Below are positions 1-11,324 of a DNA stretch of 64,000 nt, one piece after another. The translations under genes and the position numbers were made by a program. Position 1 is the first letter of the stretch, and every line of letters starts with the position of its first letter. Below the pieces are notes generated by a model. It saw only the letters and a program-made list of their open reading frames with translations, did no database searches and was not told the DNA's origin. This DNA is from Aromatoleum buckelii (GTDB lineage Bacteria > Pseudomonadota > Gammaproteobacteria > Burkholderiales > Rhodocyclaceae), in the NCBI RefSeq assembly GCF_012910785.2, contig NZ_WTVH02000010.1:496001-560000 (forward strand), read 5' to 3'.

Positions 1-625
1 CGTGAACGTCGCGGGCCAGGACCTGTCGCGCTTGTCGACGCGCGAACTTTATGCGTTGCGTCGACGCATGGGGATGCTGTTCCAGTTCGGCGCGCTCTTC
101 ACCGACATGTCGGTGTTCGACAACGTCGCGTTCCCGCTGCGCGAACACACCGACTTGCAGCCTGAACTGATTCGCGACCTCGTGCTGATGAAGCTCAATG
201 CCGTCGGCTTGCGGGGCGCGGCGACGCTGAAACCCGCGGAACTCTCAGGCGGCATGGCACGCCGTGTTGCGCTGGCGCGCGCGATTGCGCTCGACCCGAT
301 GCTGATCATGTACGACGAGCCGTTCGCCGGCCTCGACCCGATCTCGCTGGGAGTCATCGGGCAGCTGATCCGCCGGCTCAACGATGCGCTCGGGGCGAGC
401 ACGATCATGGTCACCCACGACATCCTCGAATCGCTGCAGATCGTCGATTACGTCTATTTCATCTCGGAAGGACGCATCGTCGCGCATGGCACCCCGGACG
501 AGATCCGCGCCTCGACCGATCCGTTCGTGCAGCAGTTCATCCATGCCGAAGCCGACGGCCCGGTGCCGTTCCATTATCCGGCCGAGCCTCTTGCGCACAG
601 CCTGCTGGGGCGGGGCGCGGCATGA
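1..625 (+). CDS. mlaF: MlaF, phospholipid ABC transporter ATPase (5'-truncated)
   Basis: ATPase of the MlaFEDB inner-membrane complex that moves phospholipids between the inner and outer membranes. About 207 residues are visible. The N-terminus with the Walker A loop lies upstream of the window, since the family is about 270 residues, so the GTG at position 2 is probably not the real start. Visible motifs are the Q-loop region (LFQFGALF), the ABC signature LSGGMARR, Walker B LIMYDEP, and the switch histidine in VTHD. The stop overlaps the mlaE start by 4 bases. Identity is firm from motifs plus operon. Confidence 0.95.
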   Translation, partial: VNVAGQDLSRLSTRELYALRRRMGMLFQFGALFTDMSVFDNVAFPLREHTDLQPELIRDLVLMKLNAVGLRGAATLKPAELSGGMARRVALARAIALDPMLIMYDEPFAGLDPISLGVIGQLIRRLNDALGASTIMVTHDILESLQIVDYVYFISEGRIVAHGTPDEIRASTDPFVQQFIHAEADGPVPFHYPAEPLAHSLLGRGAA

Positions 626-1416
626 ACGGCCTGCTCGCTCTCGTGCGCCGGCTCGGCCGTGGCGTCACCGACGCGGTGTGGCGGCTCGGTTTCGCGGCGC
701 GCTTCTTCGGCTTGCTGCTGCTGTATTCCGGGCAGTCGCTGCTGCGCGTGCACCTGACGATCCGCGAAGTCTATTTCAGCGGCGTGCTGTCGCTGCTGAT
801 CATCGTCGTGTCCGGGCTTTTCGTCGGCATGGTGCTCGGCCTGCAGGGTTACGAGACGCTGCAGCGTTTCGGCTCCGGCGATGCGCTCGGCGTGCTCGTG
901 GCCCTGTCGCTGACGCGCGAACTGGGGCCGGTCGTCGCCGCGCTGCTGTTCGCGAGCCGCGCCGGCTCGGCCGTGACGGCCGAGATCGGCCTGATGAAAG
1001 CGACCGAGCAACTCAAGGCGATGGACATGATGGCGGTCAATCCGATCGCCCGCGTCGTCGCGCCGCGCTTCTGGGGCGGGGTGATCTCGATGCCGCTGCT
1101 CGCCGCGCTTTTTTCCGCGATGGGCGTGTTCGGCGGCTGGCTGATCGGGGTCGTGCTGATCGGCGTCGATGAAGGCGCTTTCTGGTCGCAGATGCAGGCG
1201 GCCGTCGATTTTCGCTTCGATGTCGTCAACGGCGTGATCAAGAGCGTGGTGTTCGGCGCCGCGGTGTCACTGATCGCGGTGTTCGAAGGGTACGACTGCA
1301 CGCCCACCGCCGAAGGCGTCTCGCGTGCGATCACCCGCACCGTCGTCAGCTCAGCGCTGGCGATCCTGGCGCTCGACTTCGTGCTTACTTCCTTCATGTT
1401 CAGGGGCCAGTCATGA
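622..1416 (+). CDS. mlaE: MlaE, phospholipid ABC transporter permease
   Basis: Permease of the Mla outer-membrane lipid asymmetry system (264 residues, normal length). Several hydrophobic segments are visible, with the conserved MlaE stretch [17 protein letters not shown] around residues 113-130 that forms the cytoplasmic coupling helix for MlaF. The ATG overlaps the mlaF stop and the TGA overlaps the mlaD start, indicating tight translational coupling. Confidence 0.96.
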   Translation: MNGLLALVRRLGRGVTDAVWRLGFAARFFGLLLLYSGQSLLRVHLTIREVYFSGVLSLLIIVVSGLFVGMVLGLQGYETLQRFGSGDALGVLVALSLTRELGPVVAALLFASRAGSAVTAEIGLMKATEQLKAMDMMAVNPIARVVAPRFWGGVISMPLLAALFSAMGVFGGWLIGVVLIGVDEGAFWSQMQAAVDFRFDVVNGVIKSVVFGAAVSLIAVFEGYDCTPTAEGVSRAITRTVVSSALAILALDFVLTSFMFRGQS

Positions 1417-1880
1417 GCCGTACAACGCTCGACCTGTGGGTCGGTTTCTTCGTCGTCATCGGCATGGCTGCGCTGCTGTTCCTTTCGCTGAAGGTCGGCA
1501 ATCTCGCGAGCGCCAATTTCAGCGAGTCCTACGTCATCAAGGCGCAATTCGACAACATCGGCGGCCTGAAGGTCAGGGCGCCGGTGAAGAGCGCAGGAGT
1601 CGTCGTCGGGCGCGTCACGGACATCGGCTTCGATACCGGCAGCTATCGCGCCGAAGTGACTTTCGTCGTCGATACCCGGTTTCAATTCCCTCGCGACACG
1701 ATCGCGACAATCCTGACGTCCGGGCTGCTCGGCGAGCAATACCTCGGGCTCGAGCCGGGCGGCGACGTCGAGATGCTGAAAAGCGGGGAGGCAGTGCAGA
1801 TCACGCAATCCGCGGTGGTGCTCGAAAAGCTGATCGGACAATTCCTGTTCAACAAGGCAGCGGAGACGCCGGCGAACTGA
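1413..1880 (+). CDS. mlaD: MlaD, MCE-domain lipid-binding subunit
   Basis: Membrane-anchored periplasmic MCE protein that forms the hexameric lipid channel on MlaE. It has 155 residues: one N-terminal membrane helix (about 8-28) followed by a single MCE domain (about 38-120), with the typical [13 protein letters not shown] motif and a hydrophobic C-terminal helix that lines the pore. The start overlaps the mlaE stop by 4 bases. Confidence 0.96.
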   Translation: MSRTTLDLWVGFFVVIGMAALLFLSLKVGNLASANFSESYVIKAQFDNIGGLKVRAPVKSAGVVVGRVTDIGFDTGSYRAEVTFVVDTRFQFPRDTIATILTSGLLGEQYLGLEPGGDVEMLKSGEAVQITQSAVVLEKLIGQFLFNKAAETPAN

Positions 1881-1905
1881 CCCTGCCGCATCGCATCGAA
1901 CAAAA

Positions 1906-2745
1906 ATGAATAACAATTCCTCCCCCCGACACACGACGCTCGCGGCGATCGCGCTCTGCCTGATGCTCGCCGCCGGCTGCACGACGCGCATCGCGAACCC
2001 GGACGATCCGCTCGAGCGCTACAACCGCGCGATGTTCGGTTTCAACGAAACGGTCGACCGCGCCGCGATCCGCCCGGTCGCCGAGGCCTACGATGCGACG
2101 ATGCCGCCTCCGGTGCGCACGGGCGTCGGCAACTTCTTCGGCAACGTCGGCGACGTCTGGAACGGCGTCAACAACCTGCTGCAGGGCAAGTTCAGGGAAG
2201 GCCTGTCCGACGGCGCCCGGTTCGGCCTGAACTCGACGCTCGGCATCCTCGGCGTCTTCGATGTCGCTTCCGAGTTCGGATTGCCGAAGAGCGACGAGGA
2301 TTTCGGCCAGACGCTCGGGCGCTGGGGAGTCGGCGAAGGCGCCTATTTCGTCGTGCCGTTCTTCGGTCCGCGCACGGTGCGCGACGCCGCCGTGCTGCCG
2401 ATCGACATGTACGGCGACAATGTCTGGGGCGTGAGCGACGTCGCGGCACGCAACAGCCTGACTGCGCTGCGTCTCGTGCATGGCCGGGCGAACCTGCTCG
2501 GCATCGACAAGACGCTCGAAGAAGGCACTCTCGACAAGTATTCCTACGCGCGCGACTTCTACCTGCAGCAGCGTCGCTACCGGGTCCATGACGGGAGCCC
2601 GCCGCAGGAATACGAGGATTTCAACGGCGGTGACGGCGCCATATCGCCGCCTGCGCCTGCCAGCGGTGGCGCGGCAGCGACGGATGCCGACGAATTTCAG
2701 CAGGGGAGCGGCGGATCCGGTGATGACCGCCCGGCCACAAGGTAA
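1906..2745 (+). CDS. mlaA: MlaA (VacJ) outer-membrane lipoprotein
   Basis: Outer-membrane lipoprotein that removes misplaced phospholipids from the outer leaflet and passes them to MlaC. It has 279 residues. The signal peptide ends at a lipobox with Cys25 (LMLAAGC), followed by the VacJ fold (DPLERYNRAMFGFNE, YFVVPFFGPRTVRDA). The C-terminal 40 residues are Ala/Gly/Ser-rich and look disordered. It lies between mlaD and mlaC; in E. coli it is at a separate locus. The Shine-Dalgarno before ATG 1906 is poor (AACAAAA). Confidence 0.95.
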   Translation: MNNNSSPRHTTLAAIALCLMLAAGCTTRIANPDDPLERYNRAMFGFNETVDRAAIRPVAEAYDATMPPPVRTGVGNFFGNVGDVWNGVNNLLQGKFREGLSDGARFGLNSTLGILGVFDVASEFGLPKSDEDFGQTLGRWGVGEGAYFVVPFFGPRTVRDAAVLPIDMYGDNVWGVSDVAARNSLTALRLVHGRANLLGIDKTLEEGTLDKYSYARDFYLQQRRYRVHDGSPPQEYEDFNGGDGAISPPAPASGGAAATDADEFQQGSGGSGDDRPATR

Positions 2746-2751
2746 TACAAG

Positions 2752-3408
2752 ATGAAAAAACTCTTCCTTTCTCTGTGTCTGCTCCTGGCGATCGGCGCGA
2801 GTGCCGCAGCCGATCCCGCCGCGGCGCCTGGTGCCGGAGCGACGGCTACGCTGATGGCTCCCGACGCGCTGGTTCGGGACGTGAGCAGCGACGTGCTGGC
2901 GATCGTCCGCGACGACCACGCGATCCGTGCGGGCGATACCGGTCGCGTCGTCGATCTCGTCGAGGAAAAAGTGCTGCCGCACTTCAACTTCCGTCGCATG
3001 ACGATGCTCGCCGTCGGCAAGGATTGGCGCCAGGCGACGCCCGAGCAGCAGAACGAGCTGGTCAATGCGTTCCGCACGCTGCTGGTTCGCACCTATTCAA
3101 ATGCCCTGACGCAGTACCGCAACCAGGTCATCGAATACAAGCCGGCGCGCTTCGGCGCTGCCGATACCACGGTGCGCGTGCAGACCGAGGTTCGCCAGGC
3201 CGGAGCGCAGCCGATCAACATCGACTACGTGCTCGAAAAGACCGATCGCGGCTGGAAAGTGTTCGACGTCGTCGTCGCCGGCGTCAGCCTGGTGACGAAT
3301 TATCGCGGCACGTTCACGCAGGAAATCCGCGCTGGCGGCATCGACGGGCTGATCCGTTCCCTGCATGCGAAGACGCAGGACCTGAGCGGTTCCCCGGCGC
3401 GTTCATGA
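2752..3408 (+). CDS. mlaC: MlaC, periplasmic phospholipid carrier
   Basis: Soluble periplasmic shuttle that carries phospholipid between MlaA and MlaD. It has 218 residues with a clear Sec signal peptide (residues 1 to about 20, KKLFLSLCLLLAIGASAAA) and the Tol_Tol_Ttg2 family body, including the stretch LPHFNFRRMTMLAVGKDWR. It starts 6 bases after mlaA and its stop overlaps the mlaB ATG. Confidence 0.95.
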   Translation: MKKLFLSLCLLLAIGASAAADPAAAPGAGATATLMAPDALVRDVSSDVLAIVRDDHAIRAGDTGRVVDLVEEKVLPHFNFRRMTMLAVGKDWRQATPEQQNELVNAFRTLLVRTYSNALTQYRNQVIEYKPARFGAADTTVRVQTEVRQAGAQPINIDYVLEKTDRGWKVFDVVVAGVSLVTNYRGTFTQEIRAGGIDGLIRSLHAKTQDLSGSPARS

Positions 3409-3707
3409 ACGGCGACGTGACTGGAGTGCTGCGGCTCGACGGACCGCTGACGATGAGGACCGTGAGCGGGTTCGTGCAGGCCGGGCGCGCAAAGGCCGCG
3501 GCCGGCGACCTGACGGTCGACCTGTCCGGCGTCACCACAGCCGATTCGGCGGCGCTGGCGCTGCTGTTGGACTGGCTGCGAGCGGCCCGTGACGCCAGGC
3601 ACCGGATGACGCTGAGCGGCGTCCCGGAGGGATTGGGCAGTCTCGCCGCCCTGTATGGAGTCGACGAACTGTTGCCGGCGCAAGCCCCGGCCGCGTCGAC
3701 TCGATGA
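3405..3707 (+). CDS. mlaB: MlaB, STAS-domain subunit
   Basis: Cytoplasmic STAS-domain protein that binds MlaF and is needed for complex assembly and activity. It has 100 residues; the STAS core VDLSGVTTADSAALALLLDWL (here split as VDLSGVTTADSAAL and LALLLDW) sits around residues 38-58. I chose ATG 3405, which overlaps the mlaC stop (ATGA). Its own stop overlaps the next ATG, so the operon continues. Confidence 0.92.
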   Translation: MNGDVTGVLRLDGPLTMRTVSGFVQAGRAKAAAGDLTVDLSGVTTADSAALALLLDWLRAARDARHRMTLSGVPEGLGSLAALYGVDELLPAQAPAASTR

Positions 3708-4600
3708 GCCTGCCGGCAATCCGCATTGCTTCGGTGACGAAGCGGTATGGCTCCGTGCAGGCGCTCGCCGGCGTCGATCTCGAGGTCGACCGCGGCGAAT
3801 TCTTCGGCCTGCTCGGCCCGAACGGTGCCGGCAAGACGACGCTGATCTCGTCCCTGTCGGGACTGGTCCGCGCCGACAGCGGCACGCTCGAAGTGATGGG
3901 CCACGACGTCGTGTCCGATTACCGCAATGCACGCCGCAAGCTGGGCGTGGTGCCGCAGGAACTGGTATTCGACCCGTTTTTCACGGTGCGCGAGCTGCTG
4001 CGCATCCAGTCCGGTTACTTCGGCATTCGCCACAACGACGACTGGATCGACGAGATCCTCGCGAGCCTCGACCTGACTGCCAAGGCGAGTGCGAACATGC
4101 GCATGCTGTCGGGGGGCATGAAGCGCCGCGTGCTGGTCGCGCAGGCGCTGGTGCACCGGCCGCCGGTGATCGTGCTCGACGAGCCGACTGCCGGCGTCGA
4201 CGTCGAGCTGCGCCAGGGCCTGTGGCAGTTCATCCGCAAGCTCAACCGTGACGGCCACACGATCGTGCTGACGACGCACTACCTCGAAGAGGCCGAGGCG
4301 CTGTGCGGACGCATCGCGATGCTGAAAGCGGGGCGCGTCGTCGCCCTCGACACGACCGACAACCTGTTGCAGCGTTTCGCGACGCATTCGTTGCGCGTGC
4401 GTCTCGACCGTCCCGAAATCGCCGGCCGTCTCGGCGCGACGCTCGCCGAAGGCGGCTGGGCGGAGTTCGCCCTCGACACCTACGACGAGGTCGAACCGAC
4501 GCTCGCGCGCCTGCGCGAAGCCGGCGGGCGGATCGTCGAGATGCAACTCGGCGAAGCCGATCTCGAGCGGGTCTTCGTCGAGGTCATGCACCATGCCTGA
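3704..4600 (+). CDS. ABC-2 type exporter ATP-binding protein (YadG-like)
   Basis: ATPase of an ABC-2 family export pair with the following permease; the substrate is unknown. It has 298 residues: Walker A GPNGAGKTT at residues 38-46, signature LSGGMKRR near 129-136, Walker B VIVLDEPTAGVD, and a switch histidine in TTHYLEEAE. A C-terminal extension of about 80 residues follows the nucleotide-binding domain, as in YadG/CcmA-type proteins. It is translationally coupled to mlaB, so it is co-expressed with the lipid-transport genes; a role in envelope maintenance is inference. Confidence 0.9.
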   Translation: MSLPAIRIASVTKRYGSVQALAGVDLEVDRGEFFGLLGPNGAGKTTLISSLSGLVRADSGTLEVMGHDVVSDYRNARRKLGVVPQELVFDPFFTVRELLRIQSGYFGIRHNDDWIDEILASLDLTAKASANMRMLSGGMKRRVLVAQALVHRPPVIVLDEPTAGVDVELRQGLWQFIRKLNRDGHTIVLTTHYLEEAEALCGRIAMLKAGRVVALDTTDNLLQRFATHSLRVRLDRPEIAGRLGATLAEGGWAEFALDTYDEVEPTLARLREAGGRIVEMQLGEADLERVFVEVMHHA

Positions 4601-5363
4601 ATCTCGCCTCGCGGGTTTTCGCACGCTGCTGTACAAGGAAGTGCTGCGCTTCTGGAAAGTCGGGTTCCAGACCGTCTTGGCGCCGGTGATCAACGCGATG
4701 CTGTTCCTGCTGATCTTCTCGCACGTGCTCGACCGCCACGTCACCGGTTATGGCGAAGTCGCCTACACGGCGTTTCTCGTCCCGGGGCTGGTGATGATGT
4801 CGCTGCTGCAGAACGCGTTCGCGAACAGCTCGTCGTCGCTGATCCAGAGCAAGATCACCGGCAACATCATTTTCGTCCTGCTGCCGCCGCTGTCGTACCG
4901 CGAGTTCTATGCCGCCTACGTCATCGCGTCGATGCTGCGCGGGCTGTTCGTCGGCGCCGGCGTGCTGCTGGTGTCGATCCCGTTCGTCGATCTGTCGCTC
5001 GCCGCGCCGGGCTGGGCGCTGGCGTTTGCCCTGATGGGCAGCGCGATCCTCGCTTCGCTCGGCGTCATCGCCGGCATCTGGGCCGACAAGTTCGACCAGC
5101 TCGCCGGATTCCAGAACTTCCTGATCATGCCGCTGACGATGCTGTCCGGCGTGTTCTATTCGCTGCATTCCCTGCCACAGCTGTGGCAGGACGTGTCGCA
5201 CGCCAACCCGTTCTTCTTCATGATCGACGGTTTCCGCTACGGTTTCTTCGGCCAGTCCGACGTGTCGCCGTGGCTGAGTCTGGGTGTCGTTAGTGTGTGT
5301 CTGATGTTACTTGCGGCTCTGACCCTGGCGATGCTCGCCCGGGGCTACAAGCTGCGTGCCTGA
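4593..5363 (+). CDS. ABC-2 type exporter permease (YadH-like)
   Basis: Membrane partner of the preceding ATPase: 256 residues, about six hydrophobic segments, and the ABC-2 family pattern QTVLAPVINAMLFLLIF near the N-terminus with LSGVFYSLHSLP before the last helices. The start overlaps the ATPase gene by 8 bases. The substrate cannot be read from sequence. Confidence 0.9.
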   Translation: MPESRLAGFRTLLYKEVLRFWKVGFQTVLAPVINAMLFLLIFSHVLDRHVTGYGEVAYTAFLVPGLVMMSLLQNAFANSSSSLIQSKITGNIIFVLLPPLSYREFYAAYVIASMLRGLFVGAGVLLVSIPFVDLSLAAPGWALAFALMGSAILASLGVIAGIWADKFDQLAGFQNFLIMPLTMLSGVFYSLHSLPQLWQDVSHANPFFFMIDGFRYGFFGQSDVSPWLSLGVVSVCLMLLAALTLAMLARGYKLRA

Positions 5364-6890
<1,527 letters not shown>

Positions 6891-6917
6891 GCGGCAGGCG
6901 CGGCGCACGCCGGCAGC

Positions 6918-7313
6918 TCAGTGTCCGGCGGCTTCCGGCTGCCGGACTTCGAGCACTTCGAGATGGATCGAACGCCCGTCGTCGGTCTTCCAGTCGATCG
7001 CCTGGCCGACCGACAGGCCGAGCAGCGCGCTGCCGGCCGGCGAGAATACCGACACTTTCGCGGAGCCCTGCTCGGCATCGCCCGGATAGACGAGAGTCAG
7101 CTCGTATTCCCGGCCGCTGGGTTGTTCGCGAAAGCGCGCCCGGCTGTTCATCGTGATCACGTCGACCGGCATCTCGTCCGGTTCGCGCACCACGGCGCGC
7201 TCCAGTTCATCGCGCAGGCCGTTCAGGTCGCTGCGGTTGCGAGCGGCGGGCGAGAACAGCAGGCCTTCCAGGCGCTCCAGGTCGCGTGAAGAGATCACGA
7301 TCTCGGGTTTCAT
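6918..7313 (-). CDS. rnk: Rnk, nucleoside diphosphate kinase regulator (GreA/B C-terminal domain)
   Basis: Rnk family protein of 131 residues: a short N-terminal coiled segment (residues 1 to about 50), then a GreA/GreB C-terminal FKBP-like domain ([33 protein letters not shown]). Family members bind RNA polymerase in competition with Gre factors and affect Ndk levels. It is transcribed away from the his genes. A terminator-like hairpin with a U-run lies in its leader. Confidence 0.88.
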   Translation of the reverse strand: MKPEIVISSRDLERLEGLLFSPAARNRSDLNGLRDELERAVVREPDEMPVDVITMNSRARFREQPSGREYELTLVYPGDAEQGSAKVSVFSPAGSALLGLSVGQAIDWKTDDGRSIHLEVLEVRQPEAAGH

Positions 7314-7345
7314 CTCATCTCACCTCAAATCTTTGCTGGAAAAGT

Positions 7346-7377
7346 AAAAATGGCCGAACCGCCGCGCGGTTCAGCCA
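7346..7377 (-). terminator. Terminator-like hairpin with U-run in the rnk leader
   Basis: On the minus strand, positions 7377-7351 form a stem of 4 + 7 base pairs with one mismatch and a CGC loop (GAACCGC/GCGGTTC core), followed at once by five T (7350-7346). It looks like an intrinsic terminator but has no minus-strand gene upstream; it stands 33 bases before the rnk ATG. It may be an attenuator of rnk or block antisense transcription from the his side. Confidence 0.5.
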
Positions 7378-7409
7378 ACCGCTGCAGGCTAACAGAAGGC
7401 GTGCCGGGT

Positions 7410-7415
7410 TACAAT
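7410..7415 (+). promoter_or_regulatory. Putative -10 box for hisGD
   Basis: TACAAT, 30 bases before the hisG GTG, fits a sigma70 -10 element. I see no good -35 at 16-18 bases, so this is tentative. Confidence 0.35.
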
Positions 7416-7445
7416 GTCGGCCCGATTTCTTCCGAGGCGCCGTCC

Positions 7446-8087
7446 GTGTCCAGCATCACCCTCGCCCTGTCGAAGGGCCGCATCTTCGAGGAAACGCTGC
7501 CGCTGCTCGCGGCGGCCGGCATCGTACCCGCCGACAATCCCGAAACCTCGCGCAAGCTGATCATCGACACGAACCGTCCGGATGTGCGCCTCGTCATCGT
7601 ACGCGCAACCGACACGCCGACGTATGTGCAGTATGGCGCTGCCGATCTCGGCATCGCCGGCAAGGACGTCCTCCTCGAGCACGGCGGAGCGGGGCTGTAC
7701 CAGCCGCTCGACCTCGACATCGCGAAATGCCGGCTGTGCGTGGCGACGCGCAAGGGCTTCGATTACGCCGCGGCGTCCCGGCCGGGAGGGCGCGTTCGCG
7801 TTGCGACGAAATACATCAACAGCGCCAAGACGCATTTCGCCGCGAAAGGCGTGCACGTCGACCTGATCAAGCTGTACGGTTCGATGGAACTCGCGCCGCT
7901 CGTCGGCCTCGCCGATGCGATCGTCGACCTCGTGTCGAGCGGCAGCACCTTGCGCGCGAACAATCTCGAGGAAGTCGAAGAGATCATGCCGATCAGCTCG
8001 CGCCTGATCGTCAACCAGGCTTCGCTCAAGCTCAAGCGCGAACTTATCCAGCCGCTGCTGGAGGCCTTTGCAGGAGCCGTGAAATGA
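7446..8087 (+). CDS. hisG: HisG, ATP phosphoribosyltransferase (short form)
   Basis: Catalyses the first step of histidine synthesis (ATP + PRPP). It has 213 residues, so it is the short HisG(S) form that lacks the regulatory C-terminal domain and needs HisZ; hisZ is in this window at 36376. The start GTG 7446 gives the family N-terminus [19 protein letters not shown]; a longer ATG start at 7350 adds 32 unconserved residues through the promoter region. The PRPP-binding stretch [19 protein letters not shown] is present. The stop overlaps the hisD ATG. Confidence 0.95.
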
Positions 8088-9400
8088 CTGCACCGGCTGC
8101 GACGATCCGCCGCCTCGACGCGCGCGAACCCGAATTCCTGGCGACCCTCGATGCGCTGCTCGCGTTCGAAGGCGGCGCGGACGCACGCATCGGCGCCGCG
8201 GTCAGCGATATCCTGCGCGCGGTGCGCACCACCGGCGATGCGGCGGTGCTCGAATACACGCGGCGTTTCGACCATCTCGACGTGAAGTCGATGGCGCAGC
8301 TGGAGTTGCCGAAGTCGGAGCTGAAAGCGGCGCTCGACAGCCTCACCGTCGAGCAGCGCGAGGCGCTGCGCGTCGCGGCCGACCGCGTGCGCGTCTATCA
8401 CGAACGCCAGCGCGCCGAATCCTGGGACTACGTCGAAGCCGACGGCACGCGGCTCGGCCAGATCGTCACGCCGCTCGACCGCGTCGGCCTGTACGTGCCG
8501 GGCGGGCGCGCGTCGTACCCGAGTTCCGTGCTGATGAATGCGATTCCGGCCAAGGTCGCCGGGGTCGGCGAGCTGATCATGGTCGTGCCGACGCCGCACG
8601 GCGAGAAGAACCCGCTGGTGCTCGCCGCGGCCGCGATTACCGGCGTCGACCGCGTGTTCACGATCGGCGGCGCGCAGGCGGTGGCCGCGCTCGCATATGG
8701 CACGCAGACCCTGCCGCAGGTCGACAAGATCGTCGGGCCCGGCAATGCCTATGTCGCCGAAGCGAAGCGCCGCGTGTTCGGCACCGTCGGCATCGACATG
8801 GTCGCCGGTCCGTCCGAAGTGCTGATCATCTCGGATGGCAGCGGCCATGCCGACTGGGTCGCGATGGATCTCTTTGCGCAGGCCGAGCACGACGAGCTCG
8901 CACAGTCGATTCTGCTGTGCACGGACGCAGCTTTCATCGACGCGGTCGCCGCGTCGATCGAGCGCCTGCTGCCGACGATGCCGCGTCGCGAGACGATCGC
9001 CGCGTCGCTCGCGAACCGCGGCGCACTGATCCACGTCGACAGCCTCGAGCAGGCCTGCGCGATCGCGAACCGCATCGCCCCCGAACACCTCGAACTGTCG
9101 CTGGACGATGCCGAGCCGTGGGTCGGCTGCATCCGCCATGCCGGAGCGATTTTCGTCGGGCACTGGTCGGTCGAGGCGCTCGGCGATTACTGCGCTGGGC
9201 CGAACCACGTTCTGCCGACGATGCGCAGCGCGCGCTTTTCGTCGCCGCTCGGCGTGTACGACTTCCAGAAGCGCACCAGCCTCGTGCAGATATCCGAAGC
9301 CGGCGCGCAGACGCTCGGCCGCGTCGCGTCGATCCTCGCCCGCGGTGAGGGCCTGCAGGCGCACGCGCGCTCGGCCGAAATGCGCCTGCACGACCGATAG
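8084..9400 (+). CDS. hisD: HisD, histidinol dehydrogenase
   Basis: Zinc enzyme that oxidises L-histidinol to L-histidine in two NAD-dependent steps (last reactions of the pathway). It has 438 residues. The signature [24 protein letters not shown] (read [10 protein letters not shown]...YPSSVLMN) and the Gln/His zinc-site motif [10 protein letters not shown] are present, as is GPNHVLPT near the C-terminus. ATG 8084 overlaps the hisG stop. It converges on hisC, 45 bases away. Confidence 0.97.
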
Positions 9401-9445
9401 CCCCCCGACGGGCGGGCAGAGGCCAGCGACGTCCGCCGCGCTGCC

Positions 9446-10516
9446 CTAACGCAGGATGTCGCGCAGCGCTTCGACGAGGGCTGCGCACTGCGCGTCGGTG
9501 CCGACCGTGATGCGCAGGAACTGTTCGATTCGCGGCTGACGGAAGTGGCGCACGATGATCGCGCGCTGGCGCAGCTGCGCGGCGAGCTCTCCCGCATCGC
9601 GGTGCGGATGCCGGGTGAACACGAAGTTCGCTGCCGACGGCAGCACGTCGAAGCCGAGCGACGCGAGATCCGCCGAAAGGCGCTCACGGGTCGCGATCAC
9701 CGCCGTGCGGGTGCGCTGGAAGTGCTCCTCGTCCTCGATCGCGGCCACACCGCCGGCGATCGCTAGCCGGTCGAGCGGATACGAGTTGAAGCTGTCCTTG
9801 ACACGGTCGAGCGCTTCGATCAGATCCGGGTTGCCGACGGCGAAGCCGACGCGCAGGCCGGCGAGGGAACGCGATTTGGACAACGTCTGGACGGCGAGCA
9901 GGTTCGGATGGCGCCGCACGAGCGGAATCGCCGATTCGCCGCCGAAGTCGACATACGCTTCGTCGATGACGACGACGCACTGCGGATTGCCCGCGACGAC
10001 GCGTTCGATGTCGCTCAGCGGCATCAACCGGCCGGTCGGTGCGTTCGGGTTCGGGAAGATGATCCCGCCGGCGGCGAGCGGACCATGCGGCAGGTAGTCG
10101 GCCGGGCGGATCGCGAAGTCGTCGTCGAGCGGCACGGTCTCGAACGCGATGCCGTACAGCCCGCAGTAGACCGGGTAGAAGCTGTAGGAGATGTCCGGAA
10201 AGCGCAGCGGGCGCTCGTGCTTCAGGAGCGCCATGAACGTATGCGCGAGCACTTCGTCCGAACCGTTGCCGACGAACACCTCGCGCGGCTCGACGCCGAA
10301 GCGTGCCGCGATCGCGGCCTTGAGCCGGTCGGCGTGCGGGTCGGGGTAAAGCCGCAGCGCGTCCGACGCTTCGGCGCGGATCGCCGCGAGCGCGCGCGGC
10401 GACGGCCCATACGGATGCTCGTTGGTGTTGAGCTTGACCAGGTTGGCGAGCTTGGGCTGCTCGCCCGGGACATAAGGGGTCAGGCCGTGGACCACGGCGC
10501 TCCAGTATTGGCTCAT
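9446..10516 (-). CDS. hisC: HisC, histidinol-phosphate aminotransferase
   Basis: PLP-dependent aminotransferase of histidine synthesis, 356 residues. The PLP lysine lies in [29 protein letters not shown] near the N-terminus and [13 protein letters not shown] are family motifs. I chose the ATG at 10516 ([12 protein letters not shown]); the open frame runs to 10957 but the extra sequence is unrelated to HisC. It is on the opposite strand from the flanking hisGD and hisBHAFIE genes, so it is inverted within the cluster. Confidence 0.95.
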   Translation of the reverse strand: MSQYWSAVVHGLTPYVPGEQPKLANLVKLNTNEHPYGPSPRALAAIRAEASDALRLYPDPHADRLKAAIAARFGVEPREVFVGNGSDEVLAHTFMALLKHERPLRFPDISYSFYPVYCGLYGIAFETVPLDDDFAIRPADYLPHGPLAAGGIIFPNPNAPTGRLMPLSDIERVVAGNPQCVVVIDEAYVDFGGESAIPLVRRHPNLLAVQTLSKSRSLAGLRVGFAVGNPDLIEALDRVKDSFNSYPLDRLAIAGGVAAIEDEEHFQRTRTAVIATRERLSADLASLGFDVLPSAANFVFTRHPHRDAGELAAQLRQRAIIVRHFRQPRIEQFLRITVGTDAQCAALVEALRDILR

Positions 10517-10607
10517 CGGCGGATCAGGGTGTGTCGGACCGGAAAGGGAAAGGGATCGCTGCTGCGTCCCGCATGTCGCCGCTCGCGCAGGTACCGCAAC
10601 GGCAGCA

Positions 10608-10638
10608 TTGCGGCGCGACTCGCGGGCGATGGTATCAT
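10608..10638 (+). promoter_or_regulatory. Putative promoter for hisBHAFIE
   Basis: TTGCGG (10608-10613) and TATCAT (10633-10638) with a long 19-base spacer, 57 bases before the hisB ATG. hisB cannot be read through from hisD because hisC is inverted, so some promoter is needed here; these boxes are only a weak match. Confidence 0.35.
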
Positions 10639-10694
10639 GGCGCGAGAACGATGCCTGCCGGCTTCCGGCCCTTCTCATTTTTGTTCCCACTTCC

Positions 10695-11282
10695 ATGCGG
10701 CAAGCCGAAGTTACTCGCGATACCCTCGAAACCCGGATCACCGCGCGCATCGACCTCGATGGCAGTGGCAAGGCGGCTTTCGCCACCGGAGTGCCGTTCC
10801 TCGACCACATGCTCGACCAGATCGCCCGCCACGGTGCGTTCGACCTGGATATCCGGGCGGAGGGCGATACGCACATCGACGACCACCATACCGTCGAGGA
10901 TGTCGGCATCACGCTCGGGCAGGCTTTCGCCAAGGCGCTGGGCGACAAGCGGGGCATCCGCCGCTATGGTCACGCCTACGTGCCGCTCGATGAGGCGCTG
11001 TCGCGTGTCGTCGTCGATTTTTCCGGACGCCCCGGCTTGCATTATTTCGTCAGCTACACGCGGGCGCGGATCGGCAGCTTCGATGTTGATCTCGCGCGCG
11101 AATTCTTCCAGGGCTTCGTCAATCACGCCGGCGTGACGCTGCACATCGACAATCTGCGCGGCGACAATGCCCACCACCAGTGCGAAACGATTTTCAAGGC
11201 TTTCGGCCGCGCGTTGCGGATGGCGGCCGAACGCGACGAGCGTGCGGCGGGAGCGATTCCGTCGACCAAGGGCGCCCTCTGA
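10695..11282 (+). CDS. hisB: HisB, imidazoleglycerol-phosphate dehydratase
   Basis: Monofunctional Mn-dependent dehydratase (195 residues), without the phosphatase domain of enterobacterial HisB. Metal-site histidine motifs [11 protein letters not shown] and [12 protein letters not shown] are present, plus the N-terminal [16 protein letters not shown] chose ATG 10695 ([15 protein letters not shown]) over upstream in-frame ATGs that would cross the presumed promoter. No histidinol phosphatase gene is seen in the window. Confidence 0.95.
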   Translation: MRQAEVTRDTLETRITARIDLDGSGKAAFATGVPFLDHMLDQIARHGAFDLDIRAEGDTHIDDHHTVEDVGITLGQAFAKALGDKRGIRRYGHAYVPLDEALSRVVVDFSGRPGLHYFVSYTRARIGSFDVDLAREFFQGFVNHAGVTLHIDNLRGDNAHHQCETIFKAFGRALRMAAERDERAAGAIPSTKGAL

Positions 11283-11324
11283 TTCCTTCCCGATTCATCT
11301 GATTACGATACGAGCGATTCCGCG

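Noticed and set aside
7350-7445. ATG 7350 as the HisG start
   Set aside because: It adds 32 unconserved residues and crosses the likely promoter; GTG 7446 gives the family N-terminus.
10517-10957. N-terminal extension of HisC to position 10957
   Set aside because: The extra residues are not HisC-like and run through hisB; the family start is at 10516.
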